Source: Streptomyces sp. CG1 (lineage in GTDB: Bacteria > Actinomycetota > Actinomycetes > Streptomycetales > Streptomycetaceae). From it: 64,000 bases of DNA. The stretch lies in the NCBI RefSeq assembly GCF_041080625.1, contig NZ_CP163518.1:4340001-4404000 (forward strand), read 5' to 3'. The position numbers and the translations under genes are program-made. This document shows, one piece after another, positions 35,420 through 44,982 of the stretch. Numbering within the stretch: position 1 is the first letter of the stretch; each line of letters begins with the position of its first letter. The notes beneath the pieces are model-generated. The model was not told where the DNA came from. It did no database searches and saw only the letters and a list, made by a program, of their open reading frames with translations.

Positions 35420-38002
35420 TCAGTCCGTCGCGATCGCGTTCAGTACGTTCATCCGGCCCGCCCGGAACGCCGGGATCAGGGCGGCGAACAGGCCCACGAA
35501 GGCCGAGGCGACGAAGACCGTGATGATCGTCGGCCACGGGATGTCAAGGACCTTCAGGCCCTGGAGGGCGAGGAGCTTCTGGGCGGTCGCGCCCCAGCCC
35601 ATGCCGAGGCCGAGGCCGAGCAGGGCGCCGAAGAGGGCGATCACCACGGACTCCAGGCGGATCATGCGGCGCAGCTGGCGGCGGGAGAGGCCGATGGCCC
35701 GCATGAGGCCGATCTCCCGGGTCCGCTCGACCACCGACAGGGCCAGGGTGTTCACGACACCCAGGACCGCGACGATGATCGCGAGGGCCAGCAGGCCGTA
35801 GATCATGTTCAGCAGCTGGCCGATCTGGTCCTTCAGCGCCTTCTTGTAGTCGGTCTGGTCGCGCACGGTCAGCTGCGGGTAGCCGTCGTGCAGGGCCGAC
35901 TTCAGTGCCTTGTAGGCGGCCGCCTGCTGTCCGTCCTTGGCGGTGGCGAAGACCATCTCGTCCAGTGGCATCCTGCCGGCGGGCACGTACTTGGCGAGCG
36001 TGGCGATCGACGTGTACGTGGCGCCCTGGTCGATCACGTCGTCGCTGCTGGTGATCGCCCGGACCGTCAGATGGGCGGTGCTGCCGTCCTTGAAGGCGAC
36101 GGTGATCTTCGAGCCGAGGTGGACGCCGTGGGCCTTGGCGAACTTCTCGTGGACGGACATCGAGTCGGGCAGGTAGGCGTCCTCGAGGTTCCCGGCGACG
36201 GTCTTCTTGCGCAGGTCGGTCGCGTACGTCGGGTCGGCGGCCGTGATGTCCGTGTCCTTGAGCGTCTGGCCGTCCGGGGTGGTGAAGTCGGCCTGGGCCG
36301 GCCGGTACTCGGTGACCCGTGCGAGCCCCGGGGTGCCCTTGATGAGCTTGACCGCCTGGGGGGTGACCAGCTGCTGGTTGTCCGGCTGGACGATGAAGTC
36401 CGTGCCGACGGTCTTGTCGAGCTGGTCGGTGGCCGAGGCCACCATGGAGGAGCCGACCACCGACAGGCAGGCGACCAGCGCCAGGCCGATCATCAGGGCC
36501 GCGCCGGTGGCGCCCGTGCGGCGCGGGTTGCGCAGTGCGTTGCGCTCGGCCATCCGGCCGACCGGGCCGAAGATCCGCAGGATGAGCGCGCCGAGGACGC
36601 GGACCAGGCCGCCGGCGAGCAGCGGGCCGATGACGACGAAGCCGATCAGTGTGGCCACCACGCCGAGGCCGAGCCAGCCCGAGCCGGCCTTGGCCTTGTC
36701 GGCGGTGGCGGCGACGTACAGGCTGAAGCCGCCGGCGCCGGTGAGGAGCAGGCCGATCACGGCCCGGACCACGCCGGCCTTGGCGTCGGCCGGGGCGCCC
36801 GCGTCGCGCAGGGCGGCCATCGGGGAGACCTTGCCGGCGCGCCGGGCGGGCAGGTAGGCGGCGAGGACGGTGACCAGGACACCGAGGAGCAGACCGACGG
36901 TGGGGGTCGTCCAGGCGATGGTCAGGTCGTCGGTCGACAGGTGCATGCCCATCTTGCCCATGAGCTTCATCAGGCCGACCGCGATGCCGATGCCCGCGCC
37001 GACGCCGAGCACGGAGCCGATCACGCCGAGCAGCAGCGCCTCGACCAGCACGGAGCGGTTGACCTGCTTGCGGGAGGAGCCGATGGCGCGCATCAGGCCG
37101 ATCTCGCGGGTGCGCTGGGCGACCAGCATCGAGAAGGTGTTGATGATGAGGAAAATGCCGACGAGGAAGGCGATCCCGGCGAAGCCGAGCATCGCGTACT
37201 TCATGACGTTCAGGAAGCTCTTGACGCTCTTCTGGTTGGCGTCGGCGACCTCCTTGGCCGTCTGCACCTTGTAGCCCTGCCCCAGAGTGGCCGTGACGTT
37301 CTTCTTCAGCTGGTCGTTCGTCACGCCCTGGGCGGCGGTGACGTTGACGTTCGTGTACACACCGGTCCGGCCGACCAGGGTCTGCTGGGCGGTCCGCGTG
37401 TCCAGGTAGAAGATGGCCGCGCCCGGGTTGGTGACCCTGAAGGCGGCGATGCCCGACACGCGCGCGTGATGCGTGCCCACGACCGAGATCATGCCGATCT
37501 CGGAGCCGATCTTCAGGTGGTGCTTGCCGGCGGTGTCCTCGTCGACCATGACCTGGTCCGGGCCCCTGGGCGCCGCACCGGAGGTGATCTTCATGGTGCG
37601 GGCGTCGTTGCCGTTCCAGCTGCCGACGATGGTGGGCGCGCCGCTGGACGGCGACAGCTTGTCCTTCTGGGCGTCGATGACGGTCACCGAGGTGGAGAAG
37701 ACGGTGCCCTCGGCCTTCCGCACGCCCTCGGCCCCGCGGACCTTGCCGACGACGGAGGCCGGCAGGACCGGCGGCTTGCCGGTGCGGGAGGTCGTCTGGC
37801 CGGTGTCGGAGGAGCCCTTCGCGCTGACCGTCACGTCCGCGGACGTGGCCTGGAACAGCTTGTCGAAGGTGGTGTTCATGGTGTCGGTGAACACCAGCGT
37901 GCCGCACACGAACGCCACCGACAGCAGCACCGCGACCGCCGACAGCGCCATCCGGCCCTTGTACGCGAAGAAGTTGCGCATCGAGGTCTTCAGGACGGTC
38001 AT
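35420..38002 (-). CDS. ABC transporter permease, double FtsX/MacB-type (second copy)
   Basis: This 860-residue permease is a paralogue of the one at 8549-11077. TM1 (MALSAVAVLLSVAFVCGTLVF) is followed by an external MacB-like domain (~45-270), the block with AQRTREIGLMRAIGSSRKQ, then a second half starting RNPRRTGATGAALMIGLALV. A second external domain and ERTREIGLMRAIGLSRRQ before the last helices complete it. ATG 38002 overlaps the upstream ATPase stop (ATGA). Its first cytosolic stretch (MRNFFAYKGR) resembles the equivalent in the first copy. The substrate is unknown. Confidence 0.92.
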   Translation of the reverse strand: MTVLKTSMRNFFAYKGRMALSAVAVLLSVAFVCGTLVFTDTMNTTFDKLFQATSADVTVSAKGSSDTGQTTSRTGKPPVLPASVVGKVRGAEGVRKAEGTVFSTSVTVIDAQKDKLSPSSGAPTIVGSWNGNDARTMKITSGAAPRGPDQVMVDEDTAGKHHLKIGSEIGMISVVGTHHARVSGIAAFRVTNPGAAIFYLDTRTAQQTLVGRTGVYTNVNVTAAQGVTNDQLKKNVTATLGQGYKVQTAKEVADANQKSVKSFLNVMKYAMLGFAGIAFLVGIFLIINTFSMLVAQRTREIGLMRAIGSSRKQVNRSVLVEALLLGVIGSVLGVGAGIGIAVGLMKLMGKMGMHLSTDDLTIAWTTPTVGLLLGVLVTVLAAYLPARRAGKVSPMAALRDAGAPADAKAGVVRAVIGLLLTGAGGFSLYVAATADKAKAGSGWLGLGVVATLIGFVVIGPLLAGGLVRVLGALILRIFGPVGRMAERNALRNPRRTGATGAALMIGLALVACLSVVGSSMVASATDQLDKTVGTDFIVQPDNQQLVTPQAVKLIKGTPGLARVTEYRPAQADFTTPDGQTLKDTDITAADPTYATDLRKKTVAGNLEDAYLPDSMSVHEKFAKAHGVHLGSKITVAFKDGSTAHLTVRAITSSDDVIDQGATYTSIATLAKYVPAGRMPLDEMVFATAKDGQQAAAYKALKSALHDGYPQLTVRDQTDYKKALKDQIGQLLNMIYGLLALAIIVAVLGVVNTLALSVVERTREIGLMRAIGLSRRQLRRMIRLESVVIALFGALLGLGLGMGWGATAQKLLALQGLKVLDIPWPTIITVFVASAFVGLFAALIPAFRAGRMNVLNAIATD

Positions 38003-38838
38003 GACGTACGCCCCCGGGCGTCGAAGTCCTTCATGCGGTCCAGGACCTGATCGGCCGTCGGCTGGTACATCTCGTCGACGATCCTGCCGTCGGCGAGGTA
38101 CAGCACGCGGTCGGCGTAGGAGGCGGCCACGGGGTCGTGCGTGACCATCACGATGGTCTGGCCGAGTTCGTCGACCGAGCGGCGCAGGAATCCGAGGACT
38201 TCGGCGCCCGCGCGCGAGTCGAGGTTTCCGGTCGGCTCGTCCCCGAAGATGATCTCCGGGCGGGCGGCGAGCGCCCGGGCCACGGCGACGCGCTGCTGCT
38301 GGCCGCCGGAGAGCTGGGTCGGCCGGTGCTTGAGCCGGTCGGCGAGGCCGACGGTCTCCACGACCCGCTCCAGCCAGGCCTTGTCGGGCTTGCGGCCCGC
38401 TATGTCCATGGGCAGCGTGATGTTCTCGAGCGCGTTCAGCGTCGGCAGCAGGTTGAACGCCTGGAAGATGAAGCCGATCCGGTCCCGGCGCAGCTGCGTG
38501 AGCTTCTTGTCCTTCAGGCCGGTGATCTCGGTCTCGTCCAGGTAGATCTGACCGCCGGTCACGGTGTCGAGCCCGGCGAGGCAGTGCATGAGCGTGGACT
38601 TGCCGGACCCCGAGGGACCCATGATCGCGGTGAACTGGCCGCGTGCGATGTCCACGTCGACGTGATCGAGGGCGACGACACGGGTCTCCCCGGACCCGTA
38701 CGCCTTCACGACCTGCCGTGCCCGCGCGGCAACGGCCGTGCTCCCTCCCGCCGCCCGACCACCGCCGCTCATCGAGGCGCTTCGCGCCGCACCTTCTGAA
38801 TCGCCCCCGTGCCCGGGAATGGTCACAGCCGATGTCAC
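37999..38838 (-). CDS. ABC transporter ATP-binding protein (second copy)
   Basis: This 279-residue partner of the following permease has intact Walker A GPSGSGKST, LSGGQQQR, IIFGDEPTGNLDSR and MVTHDPVAASYADR. The first ~35 residues are a Gly/Ser/Ala-rich extension not found in the 7779-8549 copy. Most of the rest is nearly identical to it. GTG 38838 follows AGGAGACATACC. The pair forms a two-gene operon ending at the hairpin at 35301-35349. Confidence 0.93.
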   Translation of the reverse strand: MTSAVTIPGHGGDSEGAARSASMSGGGRAAGGSTAVAARARQVVKAYGSGETRVVALDHVDVDIARGQFTAIMGPSGSGKSTLMHCLAGLDTVTGGQIYLDETEITGLKDKKLTQLRRDRIGFIFQAFNLLPTLNALENITLPMDIAGRKPDKAWLERVVETVGLADRLKHRPTQLSGGQQQRVAVARALAARPEIIFGDEPTGNLDSRAGAEVLGFLRRSVDELGQTIVMVTHDPVAASYADRVLYLADGRIVDEMYQPTADQVLDRMKDFDARGRTS

Positions 38839-39308
38839 GGTATGTCTCCTATGTCAGTTGACAAGTCGGTGAGTGGCGCCCCGGTGTGTGCCGGGGTGCC
38901 GGTGTCGGGTGTCGGAGTGTCGTCCCGAGTACGTCGTTGAGTCTCGCGGCCGGCGGGGTCCTCGCGCGCTGGTGCGAAGCCCCCACTTTCCCTGGGGAAA
39001 ACCCCACCCCGCCGGTGCGGTCAGCCGCCCCCCAGCGGCGTAAAGCCAGGTTAAGGACCGGACCCGGCCCCGCTCGTCCTCCGCCGGAACGAACCCTCCC
39101 CGAGCCGTAGTACGGAGGGACCCCTAGGGGTGCTCCACCCCCGGGCGGAGCCTTTCTCGGGGTCGTCTCCACCCTTCGGCCCGGAAAGCGTCCACCCTCC
39201 GGTCGCGTCAGGGTCAAGCTCACGGGCGCGTGACAAGCTGTCGTACCGGAAATAGATGCAAGGGACACGGGGCAGGGTCCGGCAGGGAGTCACGGGGAGG
39301 GGTTCGGG
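38839..39308. other. Intergenic region (470 bp) between divergent ABC and MFS operons
   Basis: No gene is supported. The region is GC-rich with small palindromes (cccctagggg near 39121). On the minus strand GAGCTTGACCCTG (39221-39209) is identical over 13 bases to the left part of the MerR-type operator at 30311-30323 and contains a TTGACC -35-like box. It could serve the ABC operon. The MFS ribosome site GGGAGGGG lies at the right end. Confidence 0.45.
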
Positions 39309-40859
39309 GTGGGGAGCACGACACCCGCGATACGCGGCGGCACGGCCGGGCGCGAGGACACCCGGCGGCGGGGCGCGGTGGTCGCCGCGCTGATGCTGGC
39401 GATGGCACTGGCCGCGCTGGACTCCACCGTCGTCTCCACGGCCGTACCGCAGATCGTCGGCGACCTCGGCGGGTTCTCCGTCTTCTCCTGGCTCTTCTCC
39501 GGCTATCTGCTTGCCGTGACCGTCACGCTCCCCGTCTACGGCAAGCTGTCCGACACCTTCGGCCGCAAGCCGGTGCTGGTGGCGGGCGCGGCCGTGTTCC
39601 TGCTGGGCTCGCTGCTGTGCGCGGGGGCCTGGAACATGGCGGCGCTGATCGCGTTCCGGATCGTGCAGGGCCTGGGCGGCGGGGCGTTGCAGGGCACCGT
39701 GCAGACGCTGGCCGCCGATCTGTATCCGCTGGCGGAGCGCCCGAAGATCCAGTCCAAGCTGTCCACGGTGTGGGCGGTGTCGGCGGTGGCCGGGCCGGGA
39801 CTAGGCGGAGTACTGGCCACGTACGCCGACTGGCGCTGGATCTTCCTGATCAACCTGCCGATCGGCGCCGCCGCGCTGTGGCTGATCGTCCGTCATCTGC
39901 ACGAGCCCGAGCGGGAGAAGGCGCGGGAGGCGCTGGAAACGGAGCAGACGGGGAAGCCGGGAGGCACGGAAAGCACGGCACGCGCGCGTGTGGACTGGGC
40001 CGGGGCGCTCGCGGTGTTCGCGTGCGGCGGGGTGCTGCTGACCGCGCTGGTGCAGGGCGGGGTCGCCTGGCCGTGGCTGTCGGCGCCCTCGCTGACGCTC
40101 TTCGGTGCCGGTCTGGCGCTGGCCGGTGTGGTGGTCGTGGTGGAGCGGCGGGCGGCGCAGCCGATCATCCCCGGGTGGGTGTGGCGGCGCCGGACGATCG
40201 CGGCCGTCAATCTGGCGCTCGGCGCGCTGGGGCTGCTGATGGTGGCGCCGAGCGTGTTCCTGCCGACGTACGCGCAGTCGGTGCTCGGACTCGCACCCGT
40301 GGCCGCGGGTTTCGTGCTGTCGGTGTGGACGCTCAGCTGGCCGGTGTCGGCCGCGTTCAGCCAGCACATCTACCGGCGCATCGGCTTCCGGGACACCGCG
40401 CTGCTCGGCATCGGCCTGGCCACGCTGATCCTGTGCGCGTTCCCGTTCCTGCCGTACCCCGGCTCATGGTGGCAGCCGACACTGCTGATGCTGCTGCTGG
40501 GCGGCGCGCTCGGACTGTTCCAGCTGCCCCTGATCGTCGGGGTCCAGTCGACGGTGGGCTGGTCGGAGCGGGGCACCACGACCGCGTCCGTGCTGTTCTG
40601 CCGGCAGACCGGACAGACCGTGGGCGCGTCGCTGTTCGGCGCCGTCGCCAACGCGGTGCTGGCCGCACACCTGGGCGGGGCCGGCGACCTGGACTCCGTC
40701 ACGCGCGCGCTGGACGCCGGTAGGGCCCCGGAGGCGACCCGGCGGGCGATCGCCGACGCGGTGCACGCGGTCTACCTCGGTGCGGCGGGCGCGGCGGCAC
40801 TGGCCTTCCTGGTACTGCTGGTGGTGGCGCCGCGGCGGTTCCCGGTGCGCCAGGAGTGA
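39309..40859 (+). CDS. MFS transporter, DHA2 (EmrB/QacA) type
   Basis: This 516-residue proton-coupled efflux pump has an estimated 14 hydrophobic segments. Motif D1 (ALDSTVVSTAVPQIVGDLG) in TM1, motif A (GKLSDTFGRKP) and RIVQGLGGGALQG are characteristic of 14-TM drug exporters. A cytosolic loop (~200-225, EREKAREALETEQTGKPGG) divides the halves. GTG 39309 follows GGGAGGGG by 6 nt. No TetR-type regulator is adjacent. The substrate is not predictable. Confidence 0.92.
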   Translation: MGSTTPAIRGGTAGREDTRRRGAVVAALMLAMALAALDSTVVSTAVPQIVGDLGGFSVFSWLFSGYLLAVTVTLPVYGKLSDTFGRKPVLVAGAAVFLLGSLLCAGAWNMAALIAFRIVQGLGGGALQGTVQTLAADLYPLAERPKIQSKLSTVWAVSAVAGPGLGGVLATYADWRWIFLINLPIGAAALWLIVRHLHEPEREKAREALETEQTGKPGGTESTARARVDWAGALAVFACGGVLLTALVQGGVAWPWLSAPSLTLFGAGLALAGVVVVVERRAAQPIIPGWVWRRRTIAAVNLALGALGLLMVAPSVFLPTYAQSVLGLAPVAAGFVLSVWTLSWPVSAAFSQHIYRRIGFRDTALLGIGLATLILCAFPFLPYPGSWWQPTLLMLLLGGALGLFQLPLIVGVQSTVGWSERGTTTASVLFCRQTGQTVGASLFGAVANAVLAAHLGGAGDLDSVTRALDAGRAPEATRRAIADAVHAVYLGAAGAAALAFLVLLVVAPRRFPVRQE

Positions 40860-41096
40860 CGGCACGCGCAGCCGTTGCCCGGCCGTCCTGGTCGTGGCCC
40901 GCCGGCCGTCCTGGTTAACGCGGGTAACACCCCAGGTCGGACGGTCTTTTCGCGTAGTAAGCGCATACCGACCGACCAGTTCGGTGAAAACGCCGCGCGG
41001 CCCCGAACTCGCGAGTAGCGTGCGTGGCTCCGATCCCCACCCCCCACCTCCCTGCGGTCCGCCGCCACGGACCCGAGCCACGCAAGGAGCCCCGGG

Positions 41097-41615
41097 ATGT
41101 CCTACGACCCGCCGCACCCGTCGTACGACCCGCCCCATCCGTTCTACGACCCACCCCGCCCCTTCGACCCACCCCGTCCGCCCCACGACGCCCCACACCC
41201 GTCCTACGACGCTCCCTACGGCCCACCGCACCCCTCTCGCCTCACCTACCCCTGGCAGCCCGCACCCCCGCTGCCGCCCCGGCCGGAGCGTCGGCCGCCC
41301 CCCGAACCCCTCGGCCACCACAGCGACTTGCGCGTGCTCCGCGGCGCCTACCGCTGGCAGCGGCGCACCGCCTCGCTCACCGCCCTGGGCTACTTCACCC
41401 TGTTCCTGGTCCTGTCCGCGAGCGCGCCCGGCGTGATGACGCGCACGGTCGCCGACGGCATCCCCGCCGGTTTGCTGCTCGCCCTGCTCCAACTCCCGGT
41501 CACCTGGCTCGCGATCGCCCTGTACGAGCGCACCGCGCGCCGGCACGTCGATCCGCTCGCGGACCGCATCCGCAAGGTGGCCGAACTGGACGCGCGCCGA
41601 GGAGCGACCCGATGA
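41097..41615 (+). CDS. DUF485 membrane protein with Pro/Tyr repeat N-terminus
   Basis: This 172-residue small partner of acetate/solute symporters starts at ATG 41097 after AAGGAG. The first ~75 residues are Pro-rich with tandem YDPPHPS/F units, presumably disordered and cytosolic. The rest has the DUF485 pattern: HHSDLRVLRGAYRWQRR, TM1 ALGYFTLFLVLSASAP, and TM2 IPAGLLLALLQLPVTWLAIALYERTA. Its stop overlaps the symporter ATG (ATGA). Such small proteins (like E. coli YjcH) accompany ActP-type permeases. Confidence 0.87.
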   Translation: MSYDPPHPSYDPPHPFYDPPRPFDPPRPPHDAPHPSYDAPYGPPHPSRLTYPWQPAPPLPPRPERRPPPEPLGHHSDLRVLRGAYRWQRRTASLTALGYFTLFLVLSASAPGVMTRTVADGIPAGLLLALLQLPVTWLAIALYERTARRHVDPLADRIRKVAELDARRGATR

Positions 41616-43258
41616 GCGGCGCCGCCGGCAGCCCGGCCGTGGGTGGCTTCACCGGTTTCAGCGGCTCGGCCCAGTCCATGTCCCTGATCGCCTTCTCCAC
41701 CGTCGCCACGGTCACCCTGCTGCTGTGCGTGATGACCGGCCCCGACCATGACGACCTCGACGAGTTCTACACCGGATACAGCTCCCTGTCCCCGCTGCGC
41801 AACGGCCTCGCCATCGCCGGCGACTACATCTCCGCGGCCACCGTCCTCGGCACCGGCGGAGTGATCGCCCTGTGCGGCTACGACGGGGTCGTCCTCGCCC
41901 TCAGTACGGCGCTGTCGCTGATGCTGCTGATGTTCCTGCTGGCCGAGCCGCTGCGCAACGCGGGCCGGTTCACGATGGGCGACGCGCTCGCCCGCCGGCT
42001 GCCGGGCCGCTGTGTGCGCATCACGGCCTGCGCGGTGACGATCGCCGCGCTGCTGCCGCTGATGCTGGTCCAACTCGCCGGAACCGGGCAGCTGATGGCG
42101 TTCATCCTGGGCTTCTCCAACGCGTCGCTGAAGACCGGATGCGTCGTGGGGCTCGGCGCCCTGATGATCGCCTATGCGGCGATCGGCGGCATGAAGGGCA
42201 CCGCTCTCATCCAGATCCTGAAGATCGTGATGCTGGTCGGTTCGGGCGCCGTGGTCGCCGTGCTGATCCTGCATCGCTTCGACTGGGACCCGGGCGCCCT
42301 GTTCGCCGCCGCCGCGCGGCAGAGCGGCGCCGGGCCGGCCTTCCTGCACTCCGGGCTGCAGTTCGGCACCGGGCCGAGGTCCCGACTCGACATGATCGCC
42401 TCGGAGTTGACCGTGGTGCTCGGCGGCGGCGTCCTGCCGCACATCACCATGCGCATGTACACCGCCTCCAGCGCCCGCCAGGTGCGTCGCTCGATGTCCT
42501 GGGCGGTGTCGATCGTCGCCTTGTTCGTGCTGGTCATCACGGTGGTCGGGTTCGGCGCCACGGCCCTGGTGGGCCGCGCCGTGATTGCCGGCGCCGATCC
42601 ACAGGGAAACACCGCGTATCTGCTGGGCTCCCGGGCGGCATTCGGCGCCGACGTGTCCACGGCGGGGACCTTCCTGTTCACCATGGTCACCACCGCGATC
42701 TTCCTGACCCTGCTCGCCTCGGTCGCCGGGATGATCCTCGCCTGCGCCAACTCCCTCGCCCACGACGTGTTCGCCGCACGCGTGCAGGAGATGCCGGCCC
42801 GGCGCGAGATGGCCCTGGCCCGCGTCTCGGCGCTCGCCATAGGGGTGCCGACGATCCTGCTGGCCACGATGGTGCAGCACCACAGCCTGCAGCCCCTGGT
42901 GACGCTCTCCTTCTGCCTGGGCGCCTCGGCCATCGCGCCCGCCCTGGTCTACGGGCTCTTCTGGCGCCGCTACACCCGCAGCGGGCTGCTGAGCACCCTG
43001 ATCGGGGGCTCGCTGACCGTGCTGCTGCTGATGCCGGGCACCAACCTGGTCTCCGGCTCTCCCGTCTCGGCCTTCCCACACGCCGACTTCAACTGGTTCC
43101 CGTTCACCACCACCGGCATCGTCTCCATCCCCGTCGGCTTCTTCTTCGGCTGGCTCGGCACGGTCGCCTCGGGCCGCGCCAAGGCGGAACAGCAGCGCCG
43201 CCAGTACGAAGCGGTGGAGGGGTGGATCCTGGCGGGGGCGGTGCGGAAGGGGGGTTGA
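41612..43258 (+). CDS. Sodium:solute symporter (ActP-like)
   Basis: This 548-residue SSS-family permease, about 13 helices, probably takes up acetate or another monocarboxylate. Hallmarks are DEFYTGYSSLSPLRNGLAIAGDYISAATVLG in the first third, GRFTMGDALARR, and ASVAGMILACANSLAHDVFA. It is translationally coupled to the DUF485 gene, the standard arrangement for acetate permeases. The ATG overlaps the preceding stop and GAGGAG lies upstream. A minisatellite region starts directly after the stop. Confidence 0.9.
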   Translation: MSGAAGSPAVGGFTGFSGSAQSMSLIAFSTVATVTLLLCVMTGPDHDDLDEFYTGYSSLSPLRNGLAIAGDYISAATVLGTGGVIALCGYDGVVLALSTALSLMLLMFLLAEPLRNAGRFTMGDALARRLPGRCVRITACAVTIAALLPLMLVQLAGTGQLMAFILGFSNASLKTGCVVGLGALMIAYAAIGGMKGTALIQILKIVMLVGSGAVVAVLILHRFDWDPGALFAAAARQSGAGPAFLHSGLQFGTGPRSRLDMIASELTVVLGGGVLPHITMRMYTASSARQVRRSMSWAVSIVALFVLVITVVGFGATALVGRAVIAGADPQGNTAYLLGSRAAFGADVSTAGTFLFTMVTTAIFLTLLASVAGMILACANSLAHDVFAARVQEMPARREMALARVSALAIGVPTILLATMVQHHSLQPLVTLSFCLGASAIAPALVYGLFWRRYTRSGLLSTLIGGSLTVLLLMPGTNLVSGSPVSAFPHADFNWFPFTTTGIVSIPVGFFFGWLGTVASGRAKAEQQRRQYEAVEGWILAGAVRKGG

Positions 43259-43299
43259 GCGGAAGGGGGTTGAGCGGGGGTGTGGGCGCCGGGGCGTGC

Positions 43300-43750
43300 G
43301 GAAGCGCTCGGGCGCGGAGGCGCTCGGGCGCAAGGCGCGCAGGAGCGTGCGGGCGCCGGGCGTAGAGGCTCGCGGGCGCGGGGGCGCGGAAGCACCCGGG
43401 CGCAACGCGTGCGGGAGCGTGCAGGCTCGGAGGCGCCTGGGCGCAAGGCGTGCAGGAGAGAGCGGGCTCCGGGCGTGGCGGCTCGGGGCGTGCAGAGAGA
43501 GCGGGCGCCATGTGTGGCGGCTTGCGGGCGCGGGGGTGCGGAAGCGCCTGGGCTCAAGGCGCGCAGGAGCGTACGGGCCCCGGGCATAGAGGCTCGCGGG
43601 CGCGGGAGTACGGAAGCACCCAGGCGCAAGGCCTGCAGGAGCGCACAGGCCCCGGGCGTGCAGGCTCGCGGGCGCGGGGCGTGCAGGAGAAAGCGGGCGC
43701 CGGGTGTGAAGGTGCCCGCGCGCGGGGGCGCCGCACGCGGGGGCGCTCGG
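43300..43750. repeat. GC-rich minisatellite, degenerate ~70-bp units
   Basis: The stretch between two genes is built from about six imperfect units of the type gcgcaaggcgYgcaggagcg - gggcYccgggcRtagaggctcgcgggcgcggg - gcggaagcRcccggg, some shortened to ~42-55 bp. The unit starting near 43329 and the one near 43554 are the best match. It is open in several frames on both strands because of the GC bias, but shows no ribosome site or coding signature, so I treat it as non-coding. Confidence 0.85.
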
Positions 43751-43763
43751 GGTGGCTGGGGGG

Positions 43764-44651
43764 CTATTCCAGGACCGCTCTGCCCGTCAGCGAGATCAGG
43801 CGGCTGCGGACGTGGTCCATGTGCGCCTGTACGTCGTCCCAGGTCTCCCCGTGCTCGCGCAGCACCTGTTCCGTCTCCCCGGCGATGCGCTCCTCGCGCA
43901 CGCGCGCGTCGGCGACGATTTCGGCGGCACGCGCGTGTGCCTCCTCCTGGCTGCGGCGAGCGAACTCCTCGGCCTCGGCGAGGGCCCGCTTGGCCTCGGA
44001 CAGCGCGGCTTCGGCGAGACTCGCCCGCTCGGCGTGCCGGGCGTCCATCGCGGCGATCCGCTCGGCTTCCTCACGCTCGGCCTCGGCCCACCGCTCGGCG
44101 TGCTCCCGGGACTGGTCCGTGAGCATGCCGGTGGTGCGCTGCCGTACCTCGCGCAACGAGGCGAGTGCCGCTCCGCGCCCTTCCTTCACTTCGCGCCGGG
44201 CGCCGACGCGGAGGGCGTCGGCTTCGGCGCGCGCGGCGACGAGCAACTGACTGGCGTATTCGTCGGCTTCCGCGCGGAGCGCGTCCGCCGCTTCCTGCGC
44301 CTCCCGGCGCGTGTCGGCGGCGCGCGCTTCGGCCTGCGCGACCTGCTCGCTCGCTTCGCGCCGCGTGCGCTCGCGGAGGTCCGTCGCCTCGTCCAGCACA
44401 TGCTGGAACAAGCCCTGCGCGCGCTCCCCCAGCGCCTCGTACGCCTGCGGAGCGAGCTGGGCTACGGCCTCGCGCAACCGCGCGACCTCCGCCTCCATGT
44501 CCTTGGCGAGCACGGTCAGCCGTGCGGCACGTTCCCACGCGGCGTCACGGTCGAACGACAACGCCTCCAAGGTGGCGTCGACCTGATCGGCGCGGTAGCC
44601 GCGCCCCCGGGCGGTCATGAAGCCGTGGGGCGAAATCGATGCGCTGCTCAC
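43764..44651 (-). CDS. Coiled-coil protein, DivIVA/FilP-like
   Basis: The 295-residue protein opens with SPHGFMTARGRGYRADQVDATLEALSFDRDAAWERAARL, similar to the lipid-binding/DivIVA-like N-terminus of Streptomyces cytoskeletal coiled-coil proteins. It then continues as one long Ala/Glu/Arg heptad helix to residue ~275. No membrane helix or signal is present. GTG 44651 follows GAGAGGGG. Homologues are often labelled cellulose-binding protein. A structural or polar-growth role is inference. It ends 14 bp from the minisatellite. Confidence 0.8.
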   Translation of the reverse strand: MSSASISPHGFMTARGRGYRADQVDATLEALSFDRDAAWERAARLTVLAKDMEAEVARLREAVAQLAPQAYEALGERAQGLFQHVLDEATDLRERTRREASEQVAQAEARAADTRREAQEAADALRAEADEYASQLLVAARAEADALRVGARREVKEGRGAALASLREVRQRTTGMLTDQSREHAERWAEAEREEAERIAAMDARHAERASLAEAALSEAKRALAEAEEFARRSQEEAHARAAEIVADARVREERIAGETEQVLREHGETWDDVQAHMDHVRSRLISLTGRAVLE

Positions 44652-44910
44652 CTTGGGAACCCCTCTCCACCGGACATACACGACACGATGATTTCGCGCA
44701 TATCCTGACGGATCGGGCGTAAGTGTTCATAACGCGACACTCCGCGGTCACAGCATGCTCGAAATCCCGCACTTCGCGACCGGTGTGAAGCGGGTGCCGC
44801 TCACCCTCCTTCCTCCTCAAACGTGATGGCCGTACTCCGAACGGGCGCCACCCGCCCGGGAAGGCAGGGCGTGACGCATCACTTCCAGCAGGAAGGCGCC
44901 GGAAACGGCA

Positions 44911-44966
44911 CCGGCCCGTCGTGTCCTCCACACACGCACACACGCGTGGAGGACACGACGGGCCGG
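44911..44966 (-). terminator. Very long hairpin terminator
   Basis: A perfect 21-bp stem: 44911-44931 (ccggcccgtcgtgtcctcca...) pairs with 44946-44966 (gtggaggacacgacgggccg...). It closes the minus-strand gene ending at 44983. The rest of the 44652-44982 gap holds nothing else I can support. Confidence 0.85.
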
Positions 44967-44982
44967 TACCCGGGCCGTGTGC

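Noticed and set aside
31900..35801. Very long plus-strand open frame opposite mfd
   Set aside because: mfd on the other strand has full domain support; the opposite frame is a GC-bias artefact of Leu/Glu/Asp/Val-rich composition.
35312..38050. Plus-strand open frame opposite the second ABC permease
   Set aside because: No motifs or ribosome site; the permease on the minus strand is certain.
41390..43405. A 671-codon open frame on the minus strand opposite the symporter gene
   Set aside because: It is antisense to a well-supported membrane protein, has GC-bias composition (Arg/Gly/His/Gln), no ribosome site and no domain.
43280..44122. Coding capacity of the minisatellite region (several long frames on both strands)
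   Set aside because: Composition follows the DNA repeat, there is no ribosome site, and the frames run antisense into the coiled-coil gene.
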